DNA of 64,000 nt from Desertivirga xinjiangensis (lineage in GTDB: Bacteria > Bacteroidota > Bacteroidia > Sphingobacteriales > Sphingobacteriaceae), in NCBI RefSeq assembly GCF_024436435.1, contig NZ_JAFMZP010000001.1:620001-684000 (forward strand). Reading direction: 5' to 3'. The notes under the pieces are model-generated. The model was given only the letters and a program-made list of their open reading frames with translations. It was not told the DNA's origin and ran no database searches. The position numbers and the translations under genes are program-made. Below are positions 1 through 8,274 of the stretch, one piece after another; within the stretch, counting starts at the first letter, position 1, and each line of letters begins with the position of its first letter.

Positions 1-396
1 GGAGACTACCACATAATAGGTACATACTTTGAACTGGTGAGTTAGCATTTTAATTGGTTTATTTAGAAAATTAAAGTTAAGTCTGAATTTTCGTGAGGTA
101 AATGGACTAAGCCTTAAACATGATGGATTATTCTATGCGGGGGCGTTTTTATACCTGAAATCAGGAATTGAGTAAAATAAACAGCCTTTGATATCCAAAT
201 CTGGATCATTAGTGCATTTACAATAAGTGGAACGGACTTATTTTTAGTACTCCTTCCCTTTGGATATGCACAACTAAGGTTGTGAATTGATTTATTATAG
301 ATTGTTCTTTAACTGACGATTACTCGGACAGACACAGCGTTCATCCGATAGAGAGGCTTATTGGCATATAGAATAGCTGCTTCGAAATGTTGGAGG
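1..396. other. Left-edge stretch without a recognisable complete gene
   Basis: No complete gene is visible here. The first 45 bases read in frame 1 as 14 codons ending in TAG (GDYHIIGTYFELVS), which could be the tail of a plus-strand gene starting left of the window, but this is too short to assign. The rest is A+T-rich and carries the downstream side of the minus-strand AraC gene. I see no clear terminator hairpin or RNA gene. Confidence 0.3.
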
Positions 397-1299
397 TTAC
401 ATTCCCTTCTTCGATTTGGCTCTGTAAACTTCAGGTGAGGATCCGATAGTTTTTTTGAAAATTCGTGAAAAATAATATGAATCCTCATACCCCAATCTAA
501 AGGCGACCTCTTTAATCTTGAGATCCTCGTTGCACAATAATTGGCAGGCCTTCTGCATTTTCAGATGGATGAAATAATCTATTGGAGGAATTCCCGTACT
601 TTTACGAAACTGGCTTGAGAAATGAGAAGCGGATAAGTTGTGCCACTCGGCCATATTTTCTACGGTAAGTTTCAGCCGTAAGTTAGACCTCATTCTCATT
701 ATTGTTTCGTTAATTATGTCTTTTGCTTCAGGACCTTCCGATTTGAAGTGCTTATCAGGGAATAAGAAGATCGCAATTAAATGATACAGACAGAAAATTG
801 CGTTGCACAAGTTATCAGTACTGTATCCCATTTCCAAGCTATTATAAATGTTTTTCCAAATTTCTATAATCTTGTTATTGACCGGTATATCTACAGGCCC
901 TTGAAGTAATTGAATATTTAGAGATTCATTCATTTTCCTTACATCTGGTCCTGTGAAATGTACCCAGTAGATGCTCCAAGGATCTTCTTTGTCTGCCCAA
1001 TAGCGAAGGTATTCATCGGTTGCTGGAAGATGTATAAATTGATTCGGTGAGACCGTGAATTCTTTTTCCCCCACAATGTAGTGACCTTTTCCCTTGATGC
1101 AATAGATCAAGATATTATCAATACAGCCTCGTTTTCGCTCGCGATAATGGTTTTTTGCATTCGGAAAAAAGCCTATATGGCTAATATATAGATTGAAAAC
1201 ACCGGGACTGCGCCTACTACTTTTTTTCCAGACCATTTCAGGTATGCTTATTAATCTCTCACCCTCAAATCCATCTCTTCTTTTAATGTAACTATTCAT
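397..1299 (-). CDS. AraC-family transcriptional regulator
   Basis: A 300-residue cytoplasmic DNA-binding regulator. The N-terminal half looks like the AraC cupin ligand-binding domain (FTVSPNQFIHLPATDEYLRY and WSIYWVHFTG around residues 82-116). The last 100 residues are the double helix-turn-helix: LTVENMAEWHNLSASHFSSQ is the first motif, and IKEVAFRLGYEDSYYFSRIF is the second, followed by the usual F-K-x-x-x-G-x-S-P-x-x-Y ending. It is divergent from the sugar-catabolism genes starting at 1608, with an inverted repeat between them. It is therefore probably the local activator of the fucose/mannose genes, responding to a sugar or sugar acid. The effector is inferred from context only. Confidence 0.9.
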   Translation of the reverse strand: MNSYIKRRDGFEGERLISIPEMVWKKSSRRSPGVFNLYISHIGFFPNAKNHYRERKRGCIDNILIYCIKGKGHYIVGEKEFTVSPNQFIHLPATDEYLRYWADKEDPWSIYWVHFTGPDVRKMNESLNIQLLQGPVDIPVNNKIIEIWKNIYNSLEMGYSTDNLCNAIFCLYHLIAIFLFPDKHFKSEGPEAKDIINETIMRMRSNLRLKLTVENMAEWHNLSASHFSSQFRKSTGIPPIDYFIHLKMQKACQLLCNEDLKIKEVAFRLGYEDSYYFSRIFKKTIGSSPEVYRAKSKKGM

Positions 1300-1607
1300 A
1301 TTTCTTATGAAATTGGTATTAATGATTGGCGGGCTGCTTTGATTGAGAAGGCAGTCATTCTAAAGATTTTTGAAATCATGCAAATATTATTAAAAATAAT
1401 TGAATGAGCAAAAAAGTCAATAATGGTATTGTCCATTAAAACCAAGGAATAGCCCATTGGATACATATTAGGATAGACATACTTTTGATTCAACGGAAAT
1501 GGGCTGTTTGCAATAATCAGTACAAGGAATTGTACCAAATTAAAAGGGAGAGTTTCTTGATTCGAGTTCTCCGTCAATATATATGGATAATCACAGATTA
1601 ATTGAAG
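1300..1607. promoter_or_regulatory. Divergent promoter region with inverted repeat
   Basis: This 308-bp region separates the AraC gene (minus) from the SDR gene (plus). AATAGCCCATT at 1448-1458 is matched in inverted orientation by AATGGGCTGTT at 1498-1508 (10 of 11 positions). The half-site centres are about 50 bp apart, close to five helical turns, a layout compatible with looping or cooperative binding by an AraC-type dimer. An open frame across the region on the minus strand has no coding character. Operator function is inference. Confidence 0.45.
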
Positions 1608-2429
1608 ATGTTACCACTACAAGATAAAGTTATTTTTTTAAGCGGAGGCACGGAGGGAATAGGTTATGAATGCGCTAAAGCATATCTAAAAGCAGGTGCA
1701 CAATTAGCAATTGTGTCAAATTCTAAAGAGAGTTTAGAATTTGCCAAGAAATCCTTTGATAATGATGACATTCTTTTTCTTGCAGCAGATGTTGCTATTT
1801 TTGACCAAGTAAATTCAGCTATCAGTGAAACATTGGAAACTTATGGTCGTTTGGATGTTGTTCATAATAATGCAGGGATTTCTAATCCCTCGAAAAGGCT
1901 GGATGAAACGACAGAAGAGGAGTGGCAGCGACTTTTTGATGTGAATGTCAAAGGTATTTACAATACTACAAAAGCGGCTTTGTCTGCTTTAAAGAAAACA
2001 AAAGGAAATATTTTAAATACGGGAAGTCTTGTAGGTTCAATAGGTCAGGAAATCCATGCGGCCTATAGCGCTACTAAAGGCGCTATAAATGCACTTACAA
2101 AGTCTATGGCCCTTGATTACTCTTATTTCGGAATAAGGGTAAATGCCGTAGCGCCTGCAGGTGTTTGGACACCGATGTTAAGAAGCTGGAGTTTAGATCA
2201 GCCAAATTCCTCATCAATTGAAGATTATCTGAACAATATTCACCCATTAGGATATTGCCCTGAAGGTGATGTAATAGCTGACGCTTGCCTTTTTTTAATC
2301 TCAGACAACGCAAGATTTATAACAGGTTGTATTCTTCCGGTTTCTGGGGGAGCCGAATTAGGGTATAAAAGAAACAAGCCTATTGAACACCAAGCTCAAA
2401 CGGTTGAAAAACATACTTGCCGTAGCTGA
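1608..2429 (+). CDS. SDR-family NAD(P)-dependent oxidoreductase (probable fucose-pathway dehydrogenase)
   Basis: A classical short-chain dehydrogenase of about 273 residues. The cofactor motif is the TGxxxGIG variant SGGTEGIG near residue 13, followed by NNAG near residue 89. The catalytic Ser is in NTGSLVGS and the YxxxK pair in AYSATKGAI. A TTG two codons upstream is also possible, but the ATG at 1608 gives the normal N-terminus MLPLQDKV. Twelve bases separate it from the L-fuconate dehydratase gene, so the two are almost certainly co-transcribed. In oxidative L-fucose degradation this position fits either L-fucose dehydrogenase or 2-keto-3-deoxy-L-fuconate dehydrogenase; the sequence alone does not decide. 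Confidence 0.8.
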   Translation: MLPLQDKVIFLSGGTEGIGYECAKAYLKAGAQLAIVSNSKESLEFAKKSFDNDDILFLAADVAIFDQVNSAISETLETYGRLDVVHNNAGISNPSKRLDETTEEEWQRLFDVNVKGIYNTTKAALSALKKTKGNILNTGSLVGSIGQEIHAAYSATKGAINALTKSMALDYSYFGIRVNAVAPAGVWTPMLRSWSLDQPNSSSIEDYLNNIHPLGYCPEGDVIADACLFLISDNARFITGCILPVSGGAELGYKRNKPIEHQAQTVEKHTCRS

Positions 2430-2441
2430 TTTTTAAGAACG

Positions 2442-3671
2442 ATGATACATAAAATTAGAGTTAGTGACAAACGTTACAAGCTAGATGGAAATGCAGGGAG
2501 TGATGCAGTACACCTGAATCCTACATATTCTTACGCAGTAACGGAATTATATGACGAAAAAGGTAATGTCGGAGTTGGATTCGCATTTACTCTTGGGGAG
2601 GGTAATGATCTAGTATGCCAAGCTGCGAAGTATTATGCAGAGAAATTAAAAGGGAAGGACATTTATGAAATAATGTCAAGCTTTGGTGATTTGTTTAGAA
2701 ACTTATCGAACGATCAGCAATTTCGCTGGCTTGGGCCTCATAAGGGAGTAGTGCATTTAGCTCTCGCTTCTGTTACCAATGCATGTTTCGATTTATGGGC
2801 AAAAAGCAGTGGATTGCCACTTTGGAAACTATTAATAGATTTATCAGCAGAAGAGCTGGTTAATACCCTTGATTTATCGTATCTTGAGGATGTACTTACT
2901 CGGGAAGAGGCAGTTAAGCTCATTTCTTTACAAAAGTTAACACAACCCAACAGGCTTCCGATTCTTGCAAGCGGTTATCCCGGATATGATACTTCAATAG
3001 GGTGGTTTAACTACTCTGACGAAGAGGTTAGAAGGAATTGCTATAAGGCAATCGAGGAGGGTTTTACGGCTATGAAACTTAAAGTTGGGTCTAAGGATGC
3101 TGAGCGGGATATAAGGCGAGCTAACATAGTTAGGGAAGTTGCAGGCGAAAAGGTAAAGGTAATGCTTGATGCAAATCAGCAATGGTCACTTCCCCAGGCC
3201 CTTAGTATTTGTGATAAACTTAAAGCCATTAATCCATATTGGGTTGAAGAACCTACTCATCCTGATGATGTTCTTGCACATAAAACCTTAGCCGAAGCGA
3301 TATCACCGATAAAGGTAGCAATAGGAGAGCATGTTCCTAACAAGGTTATCTTTAAAAACTATCTTCAGGCTCGGGCAGCTTCCTTCATTCAGGTAGATGC
3401 CGTGCGGGTAGGTGGAGTGAGCGAATTTATTACTATAAGTCTTCTATGTAAAAAGTTTGGGATACCTGTTGTGCCCCATGTTGGAGATATGGGGCAGTTA
3501 CATCAACATCTAGTTCTATTTAACCACATCTCACTTAGTCATGAGGCCTTGTTTTTAGAGCATATCCCTCATCTTCAGAAATATTTCAAACATCCGGTAA
3601 AAATAGAAAATGGCGCATATCAAACCCCAATGGAAGCGGGTAGCAGCTGTGATCTTCTTAGCTTAAATTAG
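2442..3671 (+). CDS. L-fuconate dehydratase-like enolase-superfamily enzyme
   Basis: A 409-residue member of the mandelate racemase branch of the enolase superfamily. The opening region with SDAVHLNPTYSYAVTELYD is typical of L-fuconate dehydratases, which convert L-fuconate to 2-keto-3-deoxy-L-fuconate. Visible active-site elements are the K-x-K base motif in TAMKLKVG, metal-ligand Asp in VMLDANQQW, Glu in WVEEPTHPDD, Glu in AIGEHVPN and His in VVPHVGDMGQ. It is slightly shorter than the roughly 440 residues usual for the family, but shows no break. It lies directly after the SDR gene and upstream of sugar transport and fucosidase genes, supporting a role in L-fucose breakdown. Another 6-deoxy acid sugar cannot be excluded. 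Confidence 0.8.
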   Translation: MIHKIRVSDKRYKLDGNAGSDAVHLNPTYSYAVTELYDEKGNVGVGFAFTLGEGNDLVCQAAKYYAEKLKGKDIYEIMSSFGDLFRNLSNDQQFRWLGPHKGVVHLALASVTNACFDLWAKSSGLPLWKLLIDLSAEELVNTLDLSYLEDVLTREEAVKLISLQKLTQPNRLPILASGYPGYDTSIGWFNYSDEEVRRNCYKAIEEGFTAMKLKVGSKDAERDIRRANIVREVAGEKVKVMLDANQQWSLPQALSICDKLKAINPYWVEEPTHPDDVLAHKTLAEAISPIKVAIGEHVPNKVIFKNYLQARAASFIQVDAVRVGGVSEFITISLLCKKFGIPVVPHVGDMGQLHQHLVLFNHISLSHEALFLEHIPHLQKYFKHPVKIENGAYQTPMEAGSSCDLLSLN

Positions 3672-3739
3672 AAAGGTATCTTTTAAGCTTTTTAATCGCT
3701 TGAATAAGTTTTCAAACTAGCCACTTAGATATAAATATT

Positions 3740-4888
3740 ATGATAAATCAATTTAAAAAAATTTGCTTTACTATTTGTGTAATGATGTTGTGCGGACTCT
3801 TCGTTAGCGCACAATCGGTAAAAGATCCGGATAAAACATTACGAACAGCAAAGGGAAAGCCTACGAAGGTTCCTTATGCCAAAATGGCTCTTAATGCAAA
3901 ATTTATCGGAGCAGCTTTAGCCGATTCCAACTGGTATTATTGGTGTATATCTCCTATAGAGGGAAAGGATAAAAAGATACATCTGTTTGCAAGTAGATGG
4001 CCTGCAGTAGAAGGCATGGATGGATGGTCTGGGCCTAATGCTGAAATTGCTCATTTTGTTGGAGACAGACCTGAAGGGCCATTTAAATTTGTGCGTACTA
4101 TTATGAAAACTGCTATGTTTCCTGATCCAAAGACAATGGCAGGACCACATAATCCGCGAATTGAATATGTAGATGGAAAATATATACTGTTATACATCTG
4201 CCAGGATCCAAGTGGTCAGTATGCTCAGCGGACAGGTATGATGATAGCTGATGATATAAACGGGCCATGGAGATTTGGAGGAAAAAATGAAGGTATAATG
4301 GTAACTCGTTCAAGTGATCCTAATCATTGGACTTACCGAGCTGCAATTGGTGCCGATAACCCTGCTTTTCTGAAAATAGGTAAAAAATATTATATCTATT
4401 ATAAATGTGGAACTCCAGAACACATGAAGGCAAAGTATGGTTACGCAGTGTCAGATAAAATAGAAGGCCCTTATGTTATGTGTGATGCTCCTATTACAGA
4501 TAATGTTTCTTATTTAGAAGATGCACAGGCGTTTGCATGGAAGAAAAACTATTATTTATTGACAACTGACAACCTTGGAGGTAATACGGGGATCTACGGA
4601 GATATTATCCTATGGAAATCAAAGACAGGTTTAGACTTTAAACTGGCAGATGCTAAAATTGCAATGGGTAATATTCTTGATTATTGGGGTTCAGAAGTAG
4701 ATCACAAAAAGCTTGAAGGTACCCCAGGGCACTTTATTCGTGATGCTACAGGTAAATTGGAGCGTCCAGCAATATTATTTCAAAACGGGAAACCAGCATA
4801 TTTTTATTCTGCAGCTGATCTGAATGTGAATGGAGGAAAGGTTTCTGAATCTTATGTATTCAAAATAGATTGGCAAAAAGGAAAATGA
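3740..4888 (+). CDS. Secreted five-bladed beta-propeller glycosidase-like protein (GH43/GH117 type)
   Basis: A 382-residue exported protein. The signal peptide is clear (FKKICFTICVMMLCGLFVSA, then cleavage near AQS). The mature part is rich in the repeated blade pattern of GH43-like propellers: AGPHNPRIEYVDGKYILLYI, IGADNPAFLKIGKKYYIYY and LEDAQAFAWKKNYYLLTTD. These resemble the strand-turn-strand segments carrying acidic catalytic residues. The exact GH family and substrate are not clear from sequence reading alone. It sits between the dehydratase and the SSS transporter with gaps of about 50-70 bp, consistent with one operon releasing sugars in the periplasm or at the surface. Confidence 0.65.
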   Translation: MINQFKKICFTICVMMLCGLFVSAQSVKDPDKTLRTAKGKPTKVPYAKMALNAKFIGAALADSNWYYWCISPIEGKDKKIHLFASRWPAVEGMDGWSGPNAEIAHFVGDRPEGPFKFVRTIMKTAMFPDPKTMAGPHNPRIEYVDGKYILLYICQDPSGQYAQRTGMMIADDINGPWRFGGKNEGIMVTRSSDPNHWTYRAAIGADNPAFLKIGKKYYIYYKCGTPEHMKAKYGYAVSDKIEGPYVMCDAPITDNVSYLEDAQAFAWKKNYYLLTTDNLGGNTGIYGDIILWKSKTGLDFKLADAKIAMGNILDYWGSEVDHKKLEGTPGHFIRDATGKLERPAILFQNGKPAYFYSAADLNVNGGKVSESYVFKIDWQKGK

Positions 4889-4938
4889 GTTAAAGCTGAT
4901 TTCCTCGGTTCCACAAACTAATCAATTAATCAATAATC

Positions 4939-6594
4939 ATGATAGGCTCATTAGACCTTTCTATAAGTGCGATATACATCATAGGAATCTTTGTTATTGG
5001 ACTCTGGGCTGGTCTAAGACATCAACGCAGGACTAGTCTCAATAATAATAGTGCTGGAGAATACTTTCTTGCAGGTAAAACATTGAGGTGGCCCATGATT
5101 GGTCTTGCTCTTTTCGCAACAAATATATCTTGTGTACACTTGGTAAGCCTAGCTCAGAGCGGTTTTGATAGTGGCCTTCTAAACGGGAATTTTGAATGGA
5201 TGGCCTCTTTCACTCTGATTCTTCTTGCGCTTTTTTTTATTCCTTTTTATATTAAATCAGGCGTATCAACACTGCCTGATTTTTTAGAAAAACGATACGA
5301 CCGGGCGAGCAGAGATTGGTTGGCTATAGTATCTGTAGTTTCTGCTATAATCATACATATTTCTTTTTCATTGCTTGCAGGGGGTATTGTTCTGCAGACT
5401 TTGTTTGGAGTAAATATGTATACAAGTGTAATAGTGATATCCATCATAACAGCTATATATACAATTGTGGGTGGATTAACAGCTGTTGTAGTTACTGAAT
5501 CAATTCAAACTGTTGTTTTACTTTTTGGAGCAGTGGTGATAAGTGTAGCTGCATATATTAAGATGGGAGGCTGGGAACCGATGGTTAACGTACTACATGC
5601 GAACGGGCAATTAGATAAGCTGTCAATGATGCGGTCGGAAGGAGATCCTAGTGGGATGCCATGGTACTCGGTATTTTTAGGATATCCGGTTTTAGGTATC
5701 TGGTACTGGTGTGCAGATCAAACGATTGTTCAACGGGTTTTAGGAGCCAGGGATGAAAACCATGCAAGAGTAGGAGCTATTTTCTGTGGCTTTATAAAGG
5801 TATTACCTGTTTTTATTTTCGTACTTCCAGGTCTGTTTGCCTATACTCTTGCATCCTCAGGAAAAATCGATCTTTCATCTATTACTACCCAAATTAATGG
5901 AAAGCCTCTGGTGAACAGTAAGGGTATATATACCCTTATGATCACGCAATTATTGCCGACTGGGTTAATTGGGATTCTCGTTGCAGCACTCCTATCAGGA
6001 TTAATGAGTCAAATATCTGGGGCTTTGAATTCTATATCAACGATGGTTAGTTATGATTTATACCTGCGGTACAAGCCTAACGCATCTGATGAACATTTAA
6101 TAAAAACAGGAAAAATAGCGGCAGCGATATCTCTGGTAGTTTCACTAACTTTACTTCCACTTTTAAATCATTATGAAAGTATATTTAACGGACTAAATGA
6201 TATAATAGCACACATAGCTCCTCCAATTACTTGTGTATTTGTGGTGGGTGTATTCTGGAAGCGCGCTTCTGCTTTGTCAGCGAAGTATACTTTATGGATT
6301 GGCTCTGCTCTGGGCGTTTTGGTGTTTTCTTTAAACAAGCTGGCTCCAAATTCCATTCTCGGAAATATTCCGTTTATGATGATGGCGTTCTACCTTTTTT
6401 GTGTTTGTGTGTTAATCCAAGTTTCTTTTTCTGTTTTTTATCCAGCGAAACACACGGCTGAAAGTCGATCCCTGTATTGGAACTCTCCATTGGAGGCTAT
6501 TTCTGATAAAGGTTGGCCAGGTATAGGGAACTACAAAGCACTTTCCGTATTATTGCTTGTTATCATGGGTTTTCTATTTTACGTTTTCAGATAA
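4939..6594 (+). CDS. Sodium:solute symporter family (SSS) transporter
   Basis: A 551-residue inner-membrane protein with about 13-14 hydrophobic helices. The N-terminus has the SSS pattern GLRHQRRTSLNNNSAGEYFLAG followed by LRWPMIGLALFATNISCVHLV. The middle motif WYWCADQTIVQRVLGARDENHARVGAIF is characteristic of sugar-type SSS transporters of the SglT group. It likely imports the monosaccharide freed by the neighbouring fucosidase or mannosidase using a sodium gradient. It lies in the same orientation as the catabolic genes. Substrate (L-fucose or a related sugar) is inferred from neighbours. Confidence 0.85.
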   Translation: MIGSLDLSISAIYIIGIFVIGLWAGLRHQRRTSLNNNSAGEYFLAGKTLRWPMIGLALFATNISCVHLVSLAQSGFDSGLLNGNFEWMASFTLILLALFFIPFYIKSGVSTLPDFLEKRYDRASRDWLAIVSVVSAIIIHISFSLLAGGIVLQTLFGVNMYTSVIVISIITAIYTIVGGLTAVVVTESIQTVVLLFGAVVISVAAYIKMGGWEPMVNVLHANGQLDKLSMMRSEGDPSGMPWYSVFLGYPVLGIWYWCADQTIVQRVLGARDENHARVGAIFCGFIKVLPVFIFVLPGLFAYTLASSGKIDLSSITTQINGKPLVNSKGIYTLMITQLLPTGLIGILVAALLSGLMSQISGALNSISTMVSYDLYLRYKPNASDEHLIKTGKIAAAISLVVSLTLLPLLNHYESIFNGLNDIIAHIAPPITCVFVVGVFWKRASALSAKYTLWIGSALGVLVFSLNKLAPNSILGNIPFMMMAFYLFCVCVLIQVSFSVFYPAKHTAESRSLYWNSPLEAISDKGWPGIGNYKALSVLLLVIMGFLFYVFR

Positions 6595-6894
6595 ATTACA
6601 AGCTAGGATATTTGGTTAAATAAGTGCAACTCGGACTAAATGATGTGCAACGAGTCACGCAACATAGTTCATAGCTGAAAATTACGTTTTTTGCTTTGAT
6701 GATATGCCTGCTTGTCAACTGAAATTTCTATTATCAAAGAGGGTCGAGTATAGTTCTACGTCGAAATTCCCATGCAATAATTTATCAGGAAACAGTAGTC
6801 AATATCTACAAAAGATATTGTAGACTATTCATAACCACTTTAAAATTTATCCCTAGGTAATCCTAAAAAGGATAATTATACAAAACAGTTCTTT
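6595..6894. other. 300-bp intergenic region with imperfect inverted repeat
   Basis: No ORF is convincing here. CAATATC at 6800-6806 and GATATTG at 6814-6820 form a short inverted repeat with a 7-nt loop, and flanking AGT/ACT bases extend it. It lies 75 bp before the GH29 start. It could be an operator or weak terminator separating the transporter from a second transcript that begins with the fucosidase. Confidence 0.3.
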
Positions 6895-8187
6895 ATGATT
6901 ATTAATAGAAAAACTTTTGCATTTTTTACTTTGATATTAATTACTCTTTCAAGTAAAGCTCAAAGCAATGATAATCCGAGACTAGCTGATTTTATGAGTA
7001 AGAGGTTTGGAATGTTCATTCATTTTGGCCCCGTAACATTAAGGGGTACAGAGATTGGATGGAGCAGAAACAAAGAGGTTAGTCAAGAGGATTATGACAG
7101 CTTGTTCCGGGAATTTAATCCTGTGCTGTTTAATGCGGACGCCTGGGTGAGGGTAGCAAAAAAAGCAGGTATGAAATATTTGGTGATCACCGCCAAACAT
7201 CACGATGGCTTTTGCCTTTGGCCAACCCATTCATCAGGTTATAATATCATGAGTTCTCCCTTTAAAAGGGACATTGTCGGCGAATTAGCCAGAGCATGTA
7301 AAAAGCACGGAATAACTTTAGGGATTTATATGACGGTACTTGACTGGCATGACCCGAATTACCCGATTCAAGATCCTAATGATCAAAGTAAAAACGTTCC
7401 TGGCAATATGGAGGCTTTTAAAGCAACAATGAAGTTGCAAATTAAGGAACTGATTAATCGTTATCACCCCTATTTACTCTGGTATGATGGTTATTGGGAG
7501 AAGCCTTGGACAAACGAGCATGGTCGCGAAATCTATAAATATATTAAAAGTTTAGATCCTAATATTATCGTTAATAATCGTTTGGGGAAAGAGAGTGAAG
7601 TGTTAAACGAGCACTCCATAGGCGATTTCTTGACGCCAGAGCAGAGAATCGGTCAGTTGAATTTGAACGAACCATGGGAGAGTTGCATTACAATTGGCCA
7701 GCAATGGGCGTGGAAACCAAACGACAAGCTTAAATCGGAAGTTGAATGTATCCAAACTTTAGTTAGATCAGCGTGTGGAAATGGAAATTTGTTATTTAAT
7801 ATAGGACCAATGATGGATGGAAGAATAGAGGGAAGGCAGATAAAATTGCTATCTCAAGTAGGAAAGTGGGTCCATAAGAATGGTGAAAGCATTTTCAATA
7901 CGAAAGGAGGACCTTACGTTCCTAATGAGGTTTTCGGGAGTACCAGAAGGAAAGACAAGATTTATGTACATGTTTTTAAGAGTGGCCTAAAAACTATTGA
8001 ACTACCTGCTATACCAGATGTTTGCATAAAGAGAATACAGAATCTAGACGGTTCGGACTTACAATTTCTAATCCAAGGAAAAACTGTCAAAGTCAAGGCT
8101 TTAGACAATTCGACATTTACACAGAATACCGTTATTGTTATTCATATCGATAGAGACGCAGGGCAACTAAGTGTAATCAAGCTTTAA
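6895..8187 (+). CDS. Secreted alpha-L-fucosidase (GH29)
   Basis: A 430-residue exported glycosidase with a signal peptide (TFAFFTLILITLSSKAQS). GH29 landmarks are in order: RFGMFIHFGPVTLRGTEIGW, then YLVITAKHHDGFCLWPT, KRDIVGELARACKKHGI, and LLWYDGYWE, where the Asp of the W-x-D-G segment is the expected nucleophile. The catalytic domain is complete and followed by a short C-terminal beta domain. GH29 enzymes remove alpha-L-fucose from glycans with retention, so this gene supplies the substrate for the fuconate pathway encoded upstream. It is about 50 bp from the GH92 gene and probably co-transcribed with it. Confidence 0.92.
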   Translation: MIINRKTFAFFTLILITLSSKAQSNDNPRLADFMSKRFGMFIHFGPVTLRGTEIGWSRNKEVSQEDYDSLFREFNPVLFNADAWVRVAKKAGMKYLVITAKHHDGFCLWPTHSSGYNIMSSPFKRDIVGELARACKKHGITLGIYMTVLDWHDPNYPIQDPNDQSKNVPGNMEAFKATMKLQIKELINRYHPYLLWYDGYWEKPWTNEHGREIYKYIKSLDPNIIVNNRLGKESEVLNEHSIGDFLTPEQRIGQLNLNEPWESCITIGQQWAWKPNDKLKSEVECIQTLVRSACGNGNLLFNIGPMMDGRIEGRQIKLLSQVGKWVHKNGESIFNTKGGPYVPNEVFGSTRRKDKIYVHVFKSGLKTIELPAIPDVCIKRIQNLDGSDLQFLIQGKTVKVKALDNSTFTQNTVIVIHIDRDAGQLSVIKL

Positions 8188-8274
8188 TGCAATCGGGAGG
8201 TGAGTAGTTACATCGGCCTGCACCTCAAATAAGTTATGTTTAGTGATACTTATAGTAAAACGATTAATGCTATT

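Noticed and set aside
1305-1577. 90-codon minus-strand open frame between the AraC and SDR genes
   Set aside because: It fills the divergent promoter region, has no domain character and would overlap the operator-like inverted repeat.
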